Source: Roseitalea sp. MMSF_3546 (GTDB lineage: Bacteria; Pseudomonadota; Alphaproteobacteria; Rhizobiales; Rhizobiaceae). Taken from it: a stretch of 61,304 bases of DNA. Below, piece after piece: positions 49,539 through 56,870 of this stretch; within the stretch, counting starts at the first letter, position 1, and every line of letters starts with the position of its first letter. The stretch is from contig NZ_JASHKB010000023.1 of assembly GCF_030732865.1 (NCBI RefSeq), positions 1 through 61,304 on the forward strand. The letters run 5' to 3'. Made by a program: the position numbers and the translations under genes. The notes below the pieces were generated by a model. The model did no database searches. It was not told where the DNA came from and was given only the letters and a program-made list of their open reading frames with translations.

Positions 49539-50300
49539 ATGATGGCCGATCGAACCTCGCGCAGCGCGGCCCACTGGCTGCGGCACAACATCGAATTCAG
49601 GACGCTGGTCTTTCTGGCGCTCGCCGTCGCAGCGGTCTGGGGCTTTGCCGAACTGGCCGACGAGGTGATCGAGGGTGCGACCCGCAATCTCGACCGCGAC
49701 CTGCTGTTGCTGCTGCGGACCGAGGGTAACGTGGACGACCCGCTGGGCCCGCCCTGGTTCGAGGAGGTCATGCGCGATCTGACAGCACTGGGCGGCATCG
49801 CGGTCCTGACGCTGACGCTGGTGGCCGTGGCGGGCTTCTTCCTGCTGCGCGGCAGGATCGGCTCGATGATCTTTCTGCTGGCGGCGGTCGGCGGCGGCCT
49901 TTTCATTTCCACCATTGCCAAGCAGGCCTTCGATCGGCCGCGTCCCGATCTCGTCCCGCACGGCTCGATCGTCCATACGGCGAGCTTTCCCTCCGGCCAT
50001 TCGATGATGGCTGCGGTCGTCTACCTGACGCTGGGGGTGCTGGTCTCGCGCATCCTGCCGCAGCGCCGCCTCAAGAGCTACGTGCTCGCGGTCGCCGCGC
50101 TGGTGACGATCCTTGTCGGCATGAGCCGGGTCTATCTGGGCGTGCACTGGCCGACCGACGTGCTGGCCGGCTGGCTGGCGGGTGTGGCCTGGGCTTTCGT
50201 GTGCATGCTCGGCGCCCGCGCGCTCGCCCGGCGCGGTGACATCGAGCCCGAGGCCGACGAAGGGGCGATGGCGGCGCGCGCACGATCGTCCGCGCCGTGA
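49539..50300 (+). CDS. PAP2-superfamily phosphatase
   Basis: A membrane phosphatase of 253 residues with about five to six hydrophobic segments. The three PAP2 motifs are complete: KQAFDRPRP, PSGHSM and SRVYLGVHWPTDVLAG. Likely substrates are phosphatidate, phosphatidylglycerol phosphate or undecaprenyl diphosphate. Two adjacent ATGs at the start make the first residue ambiguous. It converges with the App1-type phosphatase, stops 37 bp apart. Confidence 0.88.
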   Translation: MMADRTSRSAAHWLRHNIEFRTLVFLALAVAAVWGFAELADEVIEGATRNLDRDLLLLLRTEGNVDDPLGPPWFEEVMRDLTALGGIAVLTLTLVAVAGFFLLRGRIGSMIFLLAAVGGGLFISTIAKQAFDRPRPDLVPHGSIVHTASFPSGHSMMAAVVYLTLGVLVSRILPQRRLKSYVLAVAALVTILVGMSRVYLGVHWPTDVLAGWLAGVAWAFVCMLGARALARRGDIEPEADEGAMAARARSSAP

Positions 50301-50336
50301 CAGGCAATGGACCCCGGACAACGATGGCGGCACATG

Positions 50337-51362
50337 TCAGCCAACGGGTCCGCGCAACGAGCGGGTCCGGTCAAGGAGCGGCTGCAGGCTCTCACCGGCG
50401 AACAATCCGACATTCATCTCTCTGATCGCCTCCAGGGCGTTCGCGTCCATCCGATCGGCCCTGCCCGCCTGGCGCAGGACGATGTGCCGGATACGCTCGC
50501 CATGCCGGACGACCGCGTCACGGTAAATGCTGGCATCGTGCTGGCCGGTATCGCCGATGAGGACGAAGTCGAGCGTCGGGTTGGCGGCAAGGATCGTGTC
50601 GATCGCGTCGCCCTTGTGCGAGCCGTGCGAGGACTTGATGAACTGCGTTTCCGACACGCCCAGGTCGCGCAGGAACATCGGACCTTTCGGGACGCCGTTG
50701 GCCTCGAACACGGTGTTGAGATAGCGGTGCAGGTTCCACGGTGACGAACTGACGTAGAAGACCGGATTGACGCCGCCATGCAGCGTTTCAAGCAGTGCCG
50801 CGGTGTCGGCGAACACCTCGCGGTTCGAAACGAGGGTGGTTGCCGTTGTCCACAGGTTCCGCGGCAGCCAGTGGGCTCCGGTCTTCATGACCGTATCGTC
50901 GATGTCGGAGATGATGCCCAGCCTGGCGGCGGGGGAAGGCACCATGACGGTGGCCTCGGTCCGGCAGCCATGGTCCGGCGAGGTCAGGGCGATGGAGTGC
51001 GTGCCCGGCGGCAGACGGGCAATGGTGAAGTGAAAGTACCCCTCCTCGTCGGTCACAGCCTCGCTTGTGCCGGCAGCCACGCGCACGCCGGGCAACTCGT
51101 CGGTGAAGAAATTGCCGGCCATGTTGCGCACCGCCGCCCAGCGCGATGGCGTGTCGATCGGCGCCATGAAGCGATTGGCGCTTAGCACCCGTCCGCGCAA
51201 CACGCACGCCTCGGCCGTCGCATAGCCGAGATAGGCCTCGATCACCGGTTCGGGCGCGGCCTTGCGCGGGCGCAGCCGGTCCCACACCCGCTCAAGGCCG
51301 ACGAAGAAGCGATGCAATGCCCCGTTCGGTCCCTGTGCGCGCTTGCCCTGTGGTCCCCGCAT
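50337..51362 (-). CDS. App1-type phosphatidate phosphatase (DUF2183)
   Basis: A 341-residue protein with the DxDxT-type phosphatase motif DIDDT at residues 153-157 (IISDIDDTVMKTG), preceded by a beta-sandwich-like stretch (GYFHFTIARLPPGTHSIALTS) and followed by PVFYVSSSPWNLHRYL, KSSHGSHKGDAI and FVLIGDTGQHDASIY. This is the App1/DUF2183 family, whose yeast member is a phosphatidate phosphatase. No signal peptide, so cytoplasmic. ATG 51362 is the first start before recognisable sequence; a longer frame exists upstream. Confidence 0.85.
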   Translation of the reverse strand: MRGPQGKRAQGPNGALHRFFVGLERVWDRLRPRKAAPEPVIEAYLGYATAEACVLRGRVLSANRFMAPIDTPSRWAAVRNMAGNFFTDELPGVRVAAGTSEAVTDEEGYFHFTIARLPPGTHSIALTSPDHGCRTEATVMVPSPAARLGIISDIDDTVMKTGAHWLPRNLWTTATTLVSNREVFADTAALLETLHGGVNPVFYVSSSPWNLHRYLNTVFEANGVPKGPMFLRDLGVSETQFIKSSHGSHKGDAIDTILAANPTLDFVLIGDTGQHDASIYRDAVVRHGERIRHIVLRQAGRADRMDANALEAIREMNVGLFAGESLQPLLDRTRSLRGPVG

Positions 51363-51670
51363 GTCCCCTGGCGGTCTATCTCGTGCCCGTGCGCCCGCGC
51401 GGATGCGGCGGGCGCCAATCTCAGTGAAACGCAGGCGGTCAAGGGTTCGTTCCGCTTCATCGACACCGGCCGGTGACCGTCCCGACGGACGCCTCGTTGC
51501 GACCCTGGATCGTCCCGGGGCCCAGCGCAATGCGGCCGGTGCGGCGATCGTGCCGCAACGGGGATAGTCCCGCCAAAGTTGCGCTTTCCGGCCGTTGCCC
51601 GCCGGTTGCCGCATCCTTTCGCGCGACCGGTCGCGATGCTATGAATGGGCTTTTCACGGGGAGAGTGACG
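51363..51670. other. Divergent intergenic region between App1 and aldo/keto reductase genes
   Basis: A 308-bp GC-rich stretch with no convincing gene. An extended -10 for the rightward gene lies at 51637-51645. Nothing comparable is obvious for the leftward gene; short reading frames here have no ribosome site or recognisable sequence. Confidence 0.4.
51637..51645 (+). promoter_or_regulatory. Extended -10 promoter of the aldo/keto reductase gene
   Basis: TGCTATGAA (TG-N-TATGAA) lies 25 bases before the ATG at 51671, leaving room for a start site and the GGGGAG ribosome site. No good -35 is visible. Confidence 0.35.
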
Positions 51671-52663
51671 ATGGGCGTGTCGCAAAGGCGTTTTGGCAGG
51701 ACGGGATGGACGACGTCGTCGATCGGTCTGGGCGCATGGGCGATCGGCGGGTCCTGGGGCGAGGTCTCCGAGGCCGAGGGCAAGGCGACGCTGCATGCCG
51801 CCCTCGATGCCGGCGTGAGCTTCCTCGACACCGCCGATGTGTATGGCGATGGCCGGTCCGAGCGGCTGATCCGCGATGTCCTGGCCGAACGCGGCGGCGA
51901 CCGGCCGATCGTGGCGACCAAGGCGGGCCAGCGCTTTGACCCGCATGTCGCCGAGGCCTATGCCGGGCCGGGGCTGGAGGCCTTCATCGATCGCAGCCTG
52001 GCCAATCTGGGCGTCGAAACGCTCGACCTCTTGCAGCTTCACTGCCCGCCCACCGGCGTGTTCTACATGCCGGAGGTGTTCGGCCTGCTCGACGATCTGG
52101 TCGGAAAGGGCAAGCTGCGCCATTACGGCGTGTCGGTCGAAAAGGTGGAGGAAGGCCTCAAGGCGATGACCTTCCCCAATGTCGTTTCCGTGCAGATCAT
52201 CTACAACATGTTCCGCCAGCGCCCCGAAGAGCTGTTCCTGCCGCAGGCAAGAGAACGCGACGTAGCCGTGATCGTGCGGGTGCCGCTGGCGAGCGGCCTG
52301 CTGACGGGCAAGATGACGGCGGCCTCGACCTTCGCCGCCGATGATCATCGCAGCTTCAACCGGCATGGCGAGGCCTTCGATGTCGGCGAGACCTTCGCCG
52401 GCGTGCCCTTCGAGGTGGCGCTCGAAGCGGTCGAACGGCTGCGCCCGCTGGTGCCGGGCGGGGCGAGCATGGCGCAGTTCGCGCTGCGCTGGATCCTGAT
52501 GAACGAAGCGGTGAGCGTCGTCATACCGGGCGCCCGCCGGCCCGAACAGGCCGTGGCCAATGCCGCCGCCGATGCGCTCGATCCGCTGCCTGCCGAAACC
52601 ATGGACGAGGTTCGGCGGATCTATGGCGAGATGATCGGCCCCCATGTCCATCAAAGATGGTGA
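51671..52663 (+). CDS. Aldo/keto reductase
   Basis: A 330-residue NADPH-dependent oxidoreductase with the catalytic tetrad Asp53, Tyr58, Lys84 and His124 (FLDTADVYGDG, VATKAG, LLQLHCPP). The C-terminal coenzyme-binding segment VVIPGARRPEQAVANA is present. It falls in the YhdN/general-stress or IolS-like branch of AKRs; the carbonyl substrate is not predictable. The start at 51671 has GGGGAG upstream. Confidence 0.9.
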   Translation: MGVSQRRFGRTGWTTSSIGLGAWAIGGSWGEVSEAEGKATLHAALDAGVSFLDTADVYGDGRSERLIRDVLAERGGDRPIVATKAGQRFDPHVAEAYAGPGLEAFIDRSLANLGVETLDLLQLHCPPTGVFYMPEVFGLLDDLVGKGKLRHYGVSVEKVEEGLKAMTFPNVVSVQIIYNMFRQRPEELFLPQARERDVAVIVRVPLASGLLTGKMTAASTFAADDHRSFNRHGEAFDVGETFAGVPFEVALEAVERLRPLVPGGASMAQFALRWILMNEAVSVVIPGARRPEQAVANAAADALDPLPAETMDEVRRIYGEMIGPHVHQRW

Positions 52664-52758
52664 GCGCCGCCGCAACGGCACCCTCGGCCGGAGCGGGCCG
52701 AACCACCGATCGGATCAAGGCTGGTGGTGTTCGTGCCGCCGGCCGACCCGCCGGCAGT

Positions 52759-53031
52759 TCACGGTTTCGGCCTCGTCATGGTCACGATGCGACACAAGCC
52801 GGCCAGCATGGCGAGGTTGACGGCCGGTGCGAGTATGGCGAGCCAGAGTCTGGCACCCTCGGGCATGCTGTCGAGCCACAGCACCCACGGCAGGCCGAGC
52901 GGTAGGAGGAAGATGCCCGACAACGGGTCGGGCTCCTGACCGAAAAACCCGAACGTGCCGATCAGGAACAAGGCCAGGGCCACGAGATAGAGAACCCCGA
53001 CGATCCCGATTGCCCATTGGCAGGCTCGCAT
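52759..53031 (-). CDS. Small membrane protein of unknown function
   Basis: A 90-residue protein with three hydrophobic stretches (IVGVLYLVALALFLIGTFG, LSGIFLLPLGLPWVLWL, WLAILAPAVNLAMLAGL). No family recognised. It is the last gene of the run of small envelope genes, starting 10 bp after the stop of the preceding lipoprotein gene, so it is probably cotranscribed. Confidence 0.55.
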   Translation of the reverse strand: MRACQWAIGIVGVLYLVALALFLIGTFGFFGQEPDPLSGIFLLPLGLPWVLWLDSMPEGARLWLAILAPAVNLAMLAGLCRIVTMTRPKP

Positions 53032-53041
53032 CAGCGATGCG

Positions 53042-53350
53042 TCAATTGGCGAACTCGCTGAACACTGTCACACTTCCGTCGCCCTCGCGACGGCAGCTCA
53101 CGCGCTGGCCGCCAGCATCGAGCACCAGCAGCGGCCCGCCGCCGGTCCGAACGCGATCCACGATGTTGATGTCGATCGCCGGAAAGCCGGTGAAGCGGGC
53201 GGCCTGGTCGATACAAGGCGCGGTCATCGCGTTGAACTGCGCTTGCGTCCCGCTGAGGCCATCGTCGGTCGCGACCTCGCTCGTCTCAACGCATCCGGCA
53301 ATTGCGGAGGCGGCAACCACGAGCGTGGCGATCTTCAGGTGTATATGCAT
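53042..53350 (-). CDS. Small lipoprotein with CVETS start, copy 1
   Basis: A 102-residue lipoprotein. The signal ends IAGC with lipidation expected at Cys20, followed by VETSEVATDD. The mature part contains two further cysteines and ends GQRVSCRREGDGSVTVFSEF. It resembles the lipoprotein at 55429 in the CVETS sequence after the lipobox, the C-terminal Cys-Arg/Leu block and size. A ribosome site AAAGGAG precedes the ATG. Function unknown; placed among SH3b/PliG-like proteins. Confidence 0.72.
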   Translation of the reverse strand: MHIHLKIATLVVAASAIAGCVETSEVATDDGLSGTQAQFNAMTAPCIDQAARFTGFPAIDINIVDRVRTGGGPLLVLDAGGQRVSCRREGDGSVTVFSEFAN

Positions 53351-53401
53351 TCGGTTTTCTCCTTTGAACGCATTTCGGATTTCGGCGCGGGTCTGGCAGC
53401 G

Positions 53402-54205
53402 TCACCGCAGGTAGCGGGCGTTTACCCATCCTCGTTCGCGCATGTCGGACTGCATCTCGATCCGGCACCAGCGCGAACTGCCCTGCATCCGGCAGCCAAG
53501 GTTGCGGACCTGCGAACCGTTTCCGAGCGCCCCCACGATCCGATGGTTCGTGCCGGGACCGGCGCGCACGTTGAGCACATCGTTCGCCGGCACGCCTGTC
53601 ACCGTCATGAGCGGCCCTGAGGCCGGTGGCGGCGCCGAGCCTGCGCGCGTAAGAAAGCGCCCCGCGACCCAACCGCGTTCACGCATGTCGGTCATCATCT
53701 CGATCTGACACCAGCGCGTGCTGCTCTGCATCCGGCAACCGAGATTGCGCACGAATGTGCCGTTCGACAGCGCGCCGACGATTCTGTTGTTCGTGCCCGG
53801 TCCGCTGCGGACATTGAGCGTGTCGCCGGCGCGCAAGCCCGTGACCTGAACGACGCTGCCCTGTTCGGCGGCCCCTGTTCCGGGCAGGTAGGCATTGCGA
53901 ACACGGCCCTCGGCGAAGAACTCGACCATGCGCTGCCCGGAGCGCTCGAACGAACAGGCAAAGTCCTCCGATCGCGTTTCCAGGAAGATCCGGCCATTGA
54001 CGGCATGCGTGCCGTCGACGCGCTGACCGTTGTACTTCATGTCGCTTCGAGCCGTGAAATCGCGAAAGTAGCTCTGCGCGACGCTGGCGCACGCGTTCAG
54101 CATGAAGTCGCGCGACTGTGCGGCGGCCGGCCCGCCGTACATGGCAAAGGAAATCGCGATAACGAGGGCAGCTTGCCGAAAGGAACCGCAAACGCCCATG
54201 CCCAT
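53402..54205 (-). CDS. Secreted protein with two SH3b modules
   Basis: A 267-residue exported protein (signal to about residue 29, ending AAA/Q). An N-terminal segment of about 85 residues of unknown fold precedes two tandem bacterial SH3 modules, each about 65 residues: GDTLNVRSGPGTNNRIVGAL...WCQIEMM...GWVAGRFL and NDVLNVRAGPGTNHRIVGAL...WCRIEMQ...GWVNARYL. Each has a paired cysteine (LGC and WC) likely to form a disulfide. SH3b domains commonly bind peptidoglycan. It lies 7 bp from the downstream GlsB-like gene's start... the two genes are in the same run. Confidence 0.85.
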   Translation of the reverse strand: MGMGVCGSFRQAALVIAISFAMYGGPAAAQSRDFMLNACASVAQSYFRDFTARSDMKYNGQRVDGTHAVNGRIFLETRSEDFACSFERSGQRMVEFFAEGRVRNAYLPGTGAAEQGSVVQVTGLRAGDTLNVRSGPGTNNRIVGALSNGTFVRNLGCRMQSSTRWCQIEMMTDMRERGWVAGRFLTRAGSAPPPASGPLMTVTGVPANDVLNVRAGPGTNHRIVGALGNGSQVRNLGCRMQGSSRWCRIEMQSDMRERGWVNARYLR

Positions 54206-54212
54206 GGCCTCC

Positions 54213-54569
54213 TCAGTTTGCCGCCTTGCGGATCAGGCCAACGACGAGGATCAGCACGACCGCGCCGATCAGGGCCGCAATGAAGCTTCCCAGGGCGCCA
54301 CCGATCGGGATGCCAAGCAGCGGCAGGACATATCCTGCGAGGATCGAGCCGCCGATCCCGGCGGCGATGTTGCCGAAAAGGCCCGACCCATGCCCCTTGA
54401 CGATGAGGCCCGCGAGCCAGCCCACGATGGCGCCGATGATGATGAGCAGAAGCAGGCCGATGATGCCACCGACAGCGGCGCCGACGGCCTGTGCGGCCTC
54501 GTCCTGCGCGAGGGCCGCGCTGGCCGGAAGCAGAAGTGCGGGCAAGACGATCGCAAAACGCTGAAGCAT
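54213..54569 (-). CDS. GlsB/YeaQ/YmgE-family membrane protein with N-terminal signal
   Basis: A 118-residue protein. After a signal-like N-terminus ending ALAQ, it has the GlsB/YeaQ/YmgE pattern: a Gly-rich GWLAGLIVKGHGSGLFGNIAAGIGG block and two further hydrophobic stretches. Members are associated with envelope stress (transglycosylase-associated protein) without known activity. Most family members lack an extra signal segment, so the first 25 residues are noteworthy. Its stop is 7 bp before the start of the next gene, supporting an operon. Confidence 0.85.
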   Translation of the reverse strand: MLQRFAIVLPALLLPASAALAQDEAAQAVGAAVGGIIGLLLLIIIGAIVGWLAGLIVKGHGSGLFGNIAAGIGGSILAGYVLPLLGIPIGGALGSFIAALIGAVVLILVVGLIRKAAN

Positions 54570-54643
54570 TCTTTCAGTCCTTGTGCCGTGTCGGGAGGGG
54601 CGGTTCTTCGGATCGCGATCGGTCCGTGCGGGCGGCGCCTCAA

Positions 54644-55330
54644 TCACTGCAGATACCGCGCGTTGACCCAACCGCGCGCGCCCATGTCGGTCATCATCTC
54701 GATCTCGCACCAGCGCGAACTGCCGACATCCTCGCAGCCGAGCAAGCGCACGCTGTCCCCGTTGGCGAGCGCGCCCACGACCCGATTGCCGGTGCCCGGT
54801 CCACTGCGGACGTTCAGCACATCATTGGCAGGCACGCCCGTCACACGCATGGTATTGCCGCCGCCCGACGCCCCCGCCTGCGATCCGCCACCAGCCGCGA
54901 TGGAGACATCGATGGAATAGCCGACGGTTCTGTCGGCGTCGCGGTCGTTGCCCATCAGATAGACCCGGATCGCCCAGTCGCCGCTTTCGGGCAGTTCCAC
55001 CTCCGCGCGGCGATCGTCGTCCGTGCTGCCGTTGTAAAGGGCGGGGAAGTCCTGGCCGGCCGGCAGGATGTTGAAGAACGCCGAGCCATGGCCATTGGTC
55101 GCCGTCACCTCGAGCGACGCGATCATCGTCTGCCCGGCCTGCGCGCTGAGCACGTAGTCTCGATATTCGCGTCCGACGATCGTACCGTTCACGGTGGTGC
55201 CCGTGGCGCCGGATTGGAACTGGACCCGCACCACGTCTTGCGCAAGCGCGGGCAAGGCCCAGCCGCCGCAAATCGCCGCGGCGAGGCCGAGCGCGCCGAG
55301 ACACCGCGTCAGGTCGATGCGTTTGTACAT
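54644..55330 (-). CDS. Secreted PliG-like domain fused to an SH3b module
   Basis: A 228-residue exported protein (signal ending ALAQ at about residue 31). Residues about 33-145 resemble PliG, the periplasmic inhibitor of g-type lysozyme: VVRVQFQSGATGTTVNGTI, YRDYVLSAQAGQTM, then LPESGDWAIRVYLMGNDRDA and GYSIDVSI line up with recalled E. coli PliG segments. A Gly/Ser linker leads to one SH3b module (NDVLNVRSGPGTGNRVVGAL...WCEIEMM...GWVNARYL) nearly identical in layout to those in the gene at 53402. The inhibitor function is inference; the PliG fold is related to other pre-peptidase C-like beta sandwiches. Confidence 0.75.
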   Translation of the reverse strand: MYKRIDLTRCLGALGLAAAICGGWALPALAQDVVRVQFQSGATGTTVNGTIVGREYRDYVLSAQAGQTMIASLEVTATNGHGSAFFNILPAGQDFPALYNGSTDDDRRAEVELPESGDWAIRVYLMGNDRDADRTVGYSIDVSIAAGGGSQAGASGGGNTMRVTGVPANDVLNVRSGPGTGNRVVGALANGDSVRLLGCEDVGSSRWCEIEMMTDMGARGWVNARYLQ

Positions 55331-55428
55331 TCTGAACGTATCCTCTGTATCAATGCGCGTAGGCCCACGAGATCGGCAGGGGTCGATCGCGCCGGAAGAC
55401 TGGCGAACCGGCGCAATGCATGGTCTCG

Positions 55429-55773
55429 TCAAAGAGCCCCCTCGCTGCCCATGAACATGACAGTCGGGTTGCTGCCATCCTCCGAGACAAGGCAGCGCCA
55501 CGGTGCCCCGTTCGCGCCAACCCGCATGTAGACCGCGCTGTTGGCTTCGGAGAATTCGGATCCCACGACCCGAACGCCGCCCGTCGTCTGCGAGGCCAGC
55601 AGGTCGCGGCAGGAGGTGACCGCGGCATCGCTGGCGCCGAAGCGTCCTTCGATGAAAGGCGGCGCACCGGCCGCGACGTCCATTTGTCCGCCCGAAGAGG
55701 TGCCCGAAGTCTCGACACAGGCTGCCAAGGACGCGAGTGCGCCAAGGCCAATGCCAATCTTCAGTGGTTTCAT
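55429..55773 (-). CDS. Small lipoprotein with CVETS start, copy 2
   Basis: A 114-residue lipoprotein with lipobox SLAAC (Cys at about residue 19) followed by VETSGTSSGG. The mature protein has two further cysteines (TSCRDLLA and WRCLVSEDG) and ends in a short strand-rich segment. It parallels the lipoprotein at 53042, suggesting duplication within the cluster. Function unknown. An ATG 16 codons upstream is rejected because the signal peptide begins at MKPLKIG. Confidence 0.7.
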   Translation of the reverse strand: MKPLKIGIGLGALASLAACVETSGTSSGGQMDVAAGAPPFIEGRFGASDAAVTSCRDLLASQTTGGVRVVGSEFSEANSAVYMRVGANGAPWRCLVSEDGSNPTVMFMGSEGAL

Positions 55774-55828
55774 GATATCTTTTCCCATGGTTCCAACGGC
55801 TCGCTCTGTCTGATCCGCCATGCGCCGT

Positions 55829-56749
55829 TCAGTTGATGCCGAAGATCACGTTGTAAGACTGTGCTTCGTTCGAGGTGTTGTAGACCTCGATGGTGTGGTC
55901 GCCGGATTGCCAGAGGCCGTTCCGGAACTCGCGTCCCGCACCAACCTCGTCCTGCATGACGGAGCCATCGGGGTTGTAGACCACGTAGGTCATCCCCGGG
56001 CCGCTCGCGGCAAGCCGGAAATAGAGGCTTTGTCCGTTGCGCGCGCCAAGGACATACCGGCGCGATCCGCCGGCCTCGAGGCTATCGGAGAACTCGGTCC
56101 CGGTTTGACCCCTCGGAAACTGCACCCGCTCGATTGTATGGCTGGCACTGCCGTTCGCGACGACCGGAGTCACTTGCGCCGAACGAACCGGACCGCTCGC
56201 TTCGGTCAGGAAATCGGCGGCCGCCCATCCGGACGCATCGCCGTCGGCAATGTGACACCATGTGCGCCCCTCGATTTCCTGGCAGCCGAGTTTTTCCACC
56301 ACGGTGCCGCTCGGCAGCTTGCCGACAAGTGTCGCCGAGGCAGACGGCGAAGCGCGCACGTTCAGACGGCCATTCACGCTGACGGCGAAATGATCCGGCC
56401 CACCGGCGCCTGCTGTCGTGTCGCTCGGCGCGGAAGCGGACCCCTCGGACAGGATCGTGCAGAACCCTCCTGCGCTCCCCGGTGGTTCGAACCTGACGTG
56501 CAGGTCGCTTCCGTCTTCTGCTGTGCTGATCGGGAAGGTGATGCCGCCCGCCTTGGCTTCGTAGTAATGCTGGTTGAACATGACGACGCTGGCGGGGGTC
56601 CCGTTGACCTGAACGTTCCCGGCGGGGTTGGCGCTGATGGTGATGCCCGTGGGGCACTGCGCGCTAAAGACGGGCATGTCCGCCAGGGCTCCGGTTGCGA
56701 ACGACAGGGCCGCCGCACACGTCGCTGACAGGATGATCTTGTTGTGCAT
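55829..56749 (-). CDS. Secreted three-part protein: unknown N-domain, SH3b module, PliG-like domain
   Basis: A 306-residue exported protein (signal ending ALA at about residue 23). The N-terminal part (residues 24-110) has two cysteines and no recognised family. A divergent SH3b module follows (GRLNVRASPSASATLVGKL...LGCQEIEGRTWCHI...GWAAADFL, about residues 125-185). Residues about 205-306 form a PliG-like domain (IERVQFPRGQTGTEFSDSL, RRYVLGARNGQSLYFRL, SGDHTIEVYNTSNEAQSYNV). The domain order is the reverse of the gene at 54644. A strong AAAGGAGG ribosome site precedes it, and it is probably the first gene of the seven-gene run. Confidence 0.75.
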   Translation of the reverse strand: MHNKIILSATCAAALSFATGALADMPVFSAQCPTGITISANPAGNVQVNGTPASVVMFNQHYYEAKAGGITFPISTAEDGSDLHVRFEPPGSAGGFCTILSEGSASAPSDTTAGAGGPDHFAVSVNGRLNVRASPSASATLVGKLPSGTVVEKLGCQEIEGRTWCHIADGDASGWAAADFLTEASGPVRSAQVTPVVANGSASHTIERVQFPRGQTGTEFSDSLEAGGSRRYVLGARNGQSLYFRLAASGPGMTYVVYNPDGSVMQDEVGAGREFRNGLWQSGDHTIEVYNTSNEAQSYNVIFGIN

Positions 56750-56870
56750 GTCTGGACGTCCTCCTTTCTTATTGACCTGGGGAGCGGCCTGGCCGCGAAC
56801 GCGCCGCGATCAACCCGACTGCAAGCGAAGCGATGGTGCGCGTCATTGGCTGGTCCAACGCCGGCGAGGC

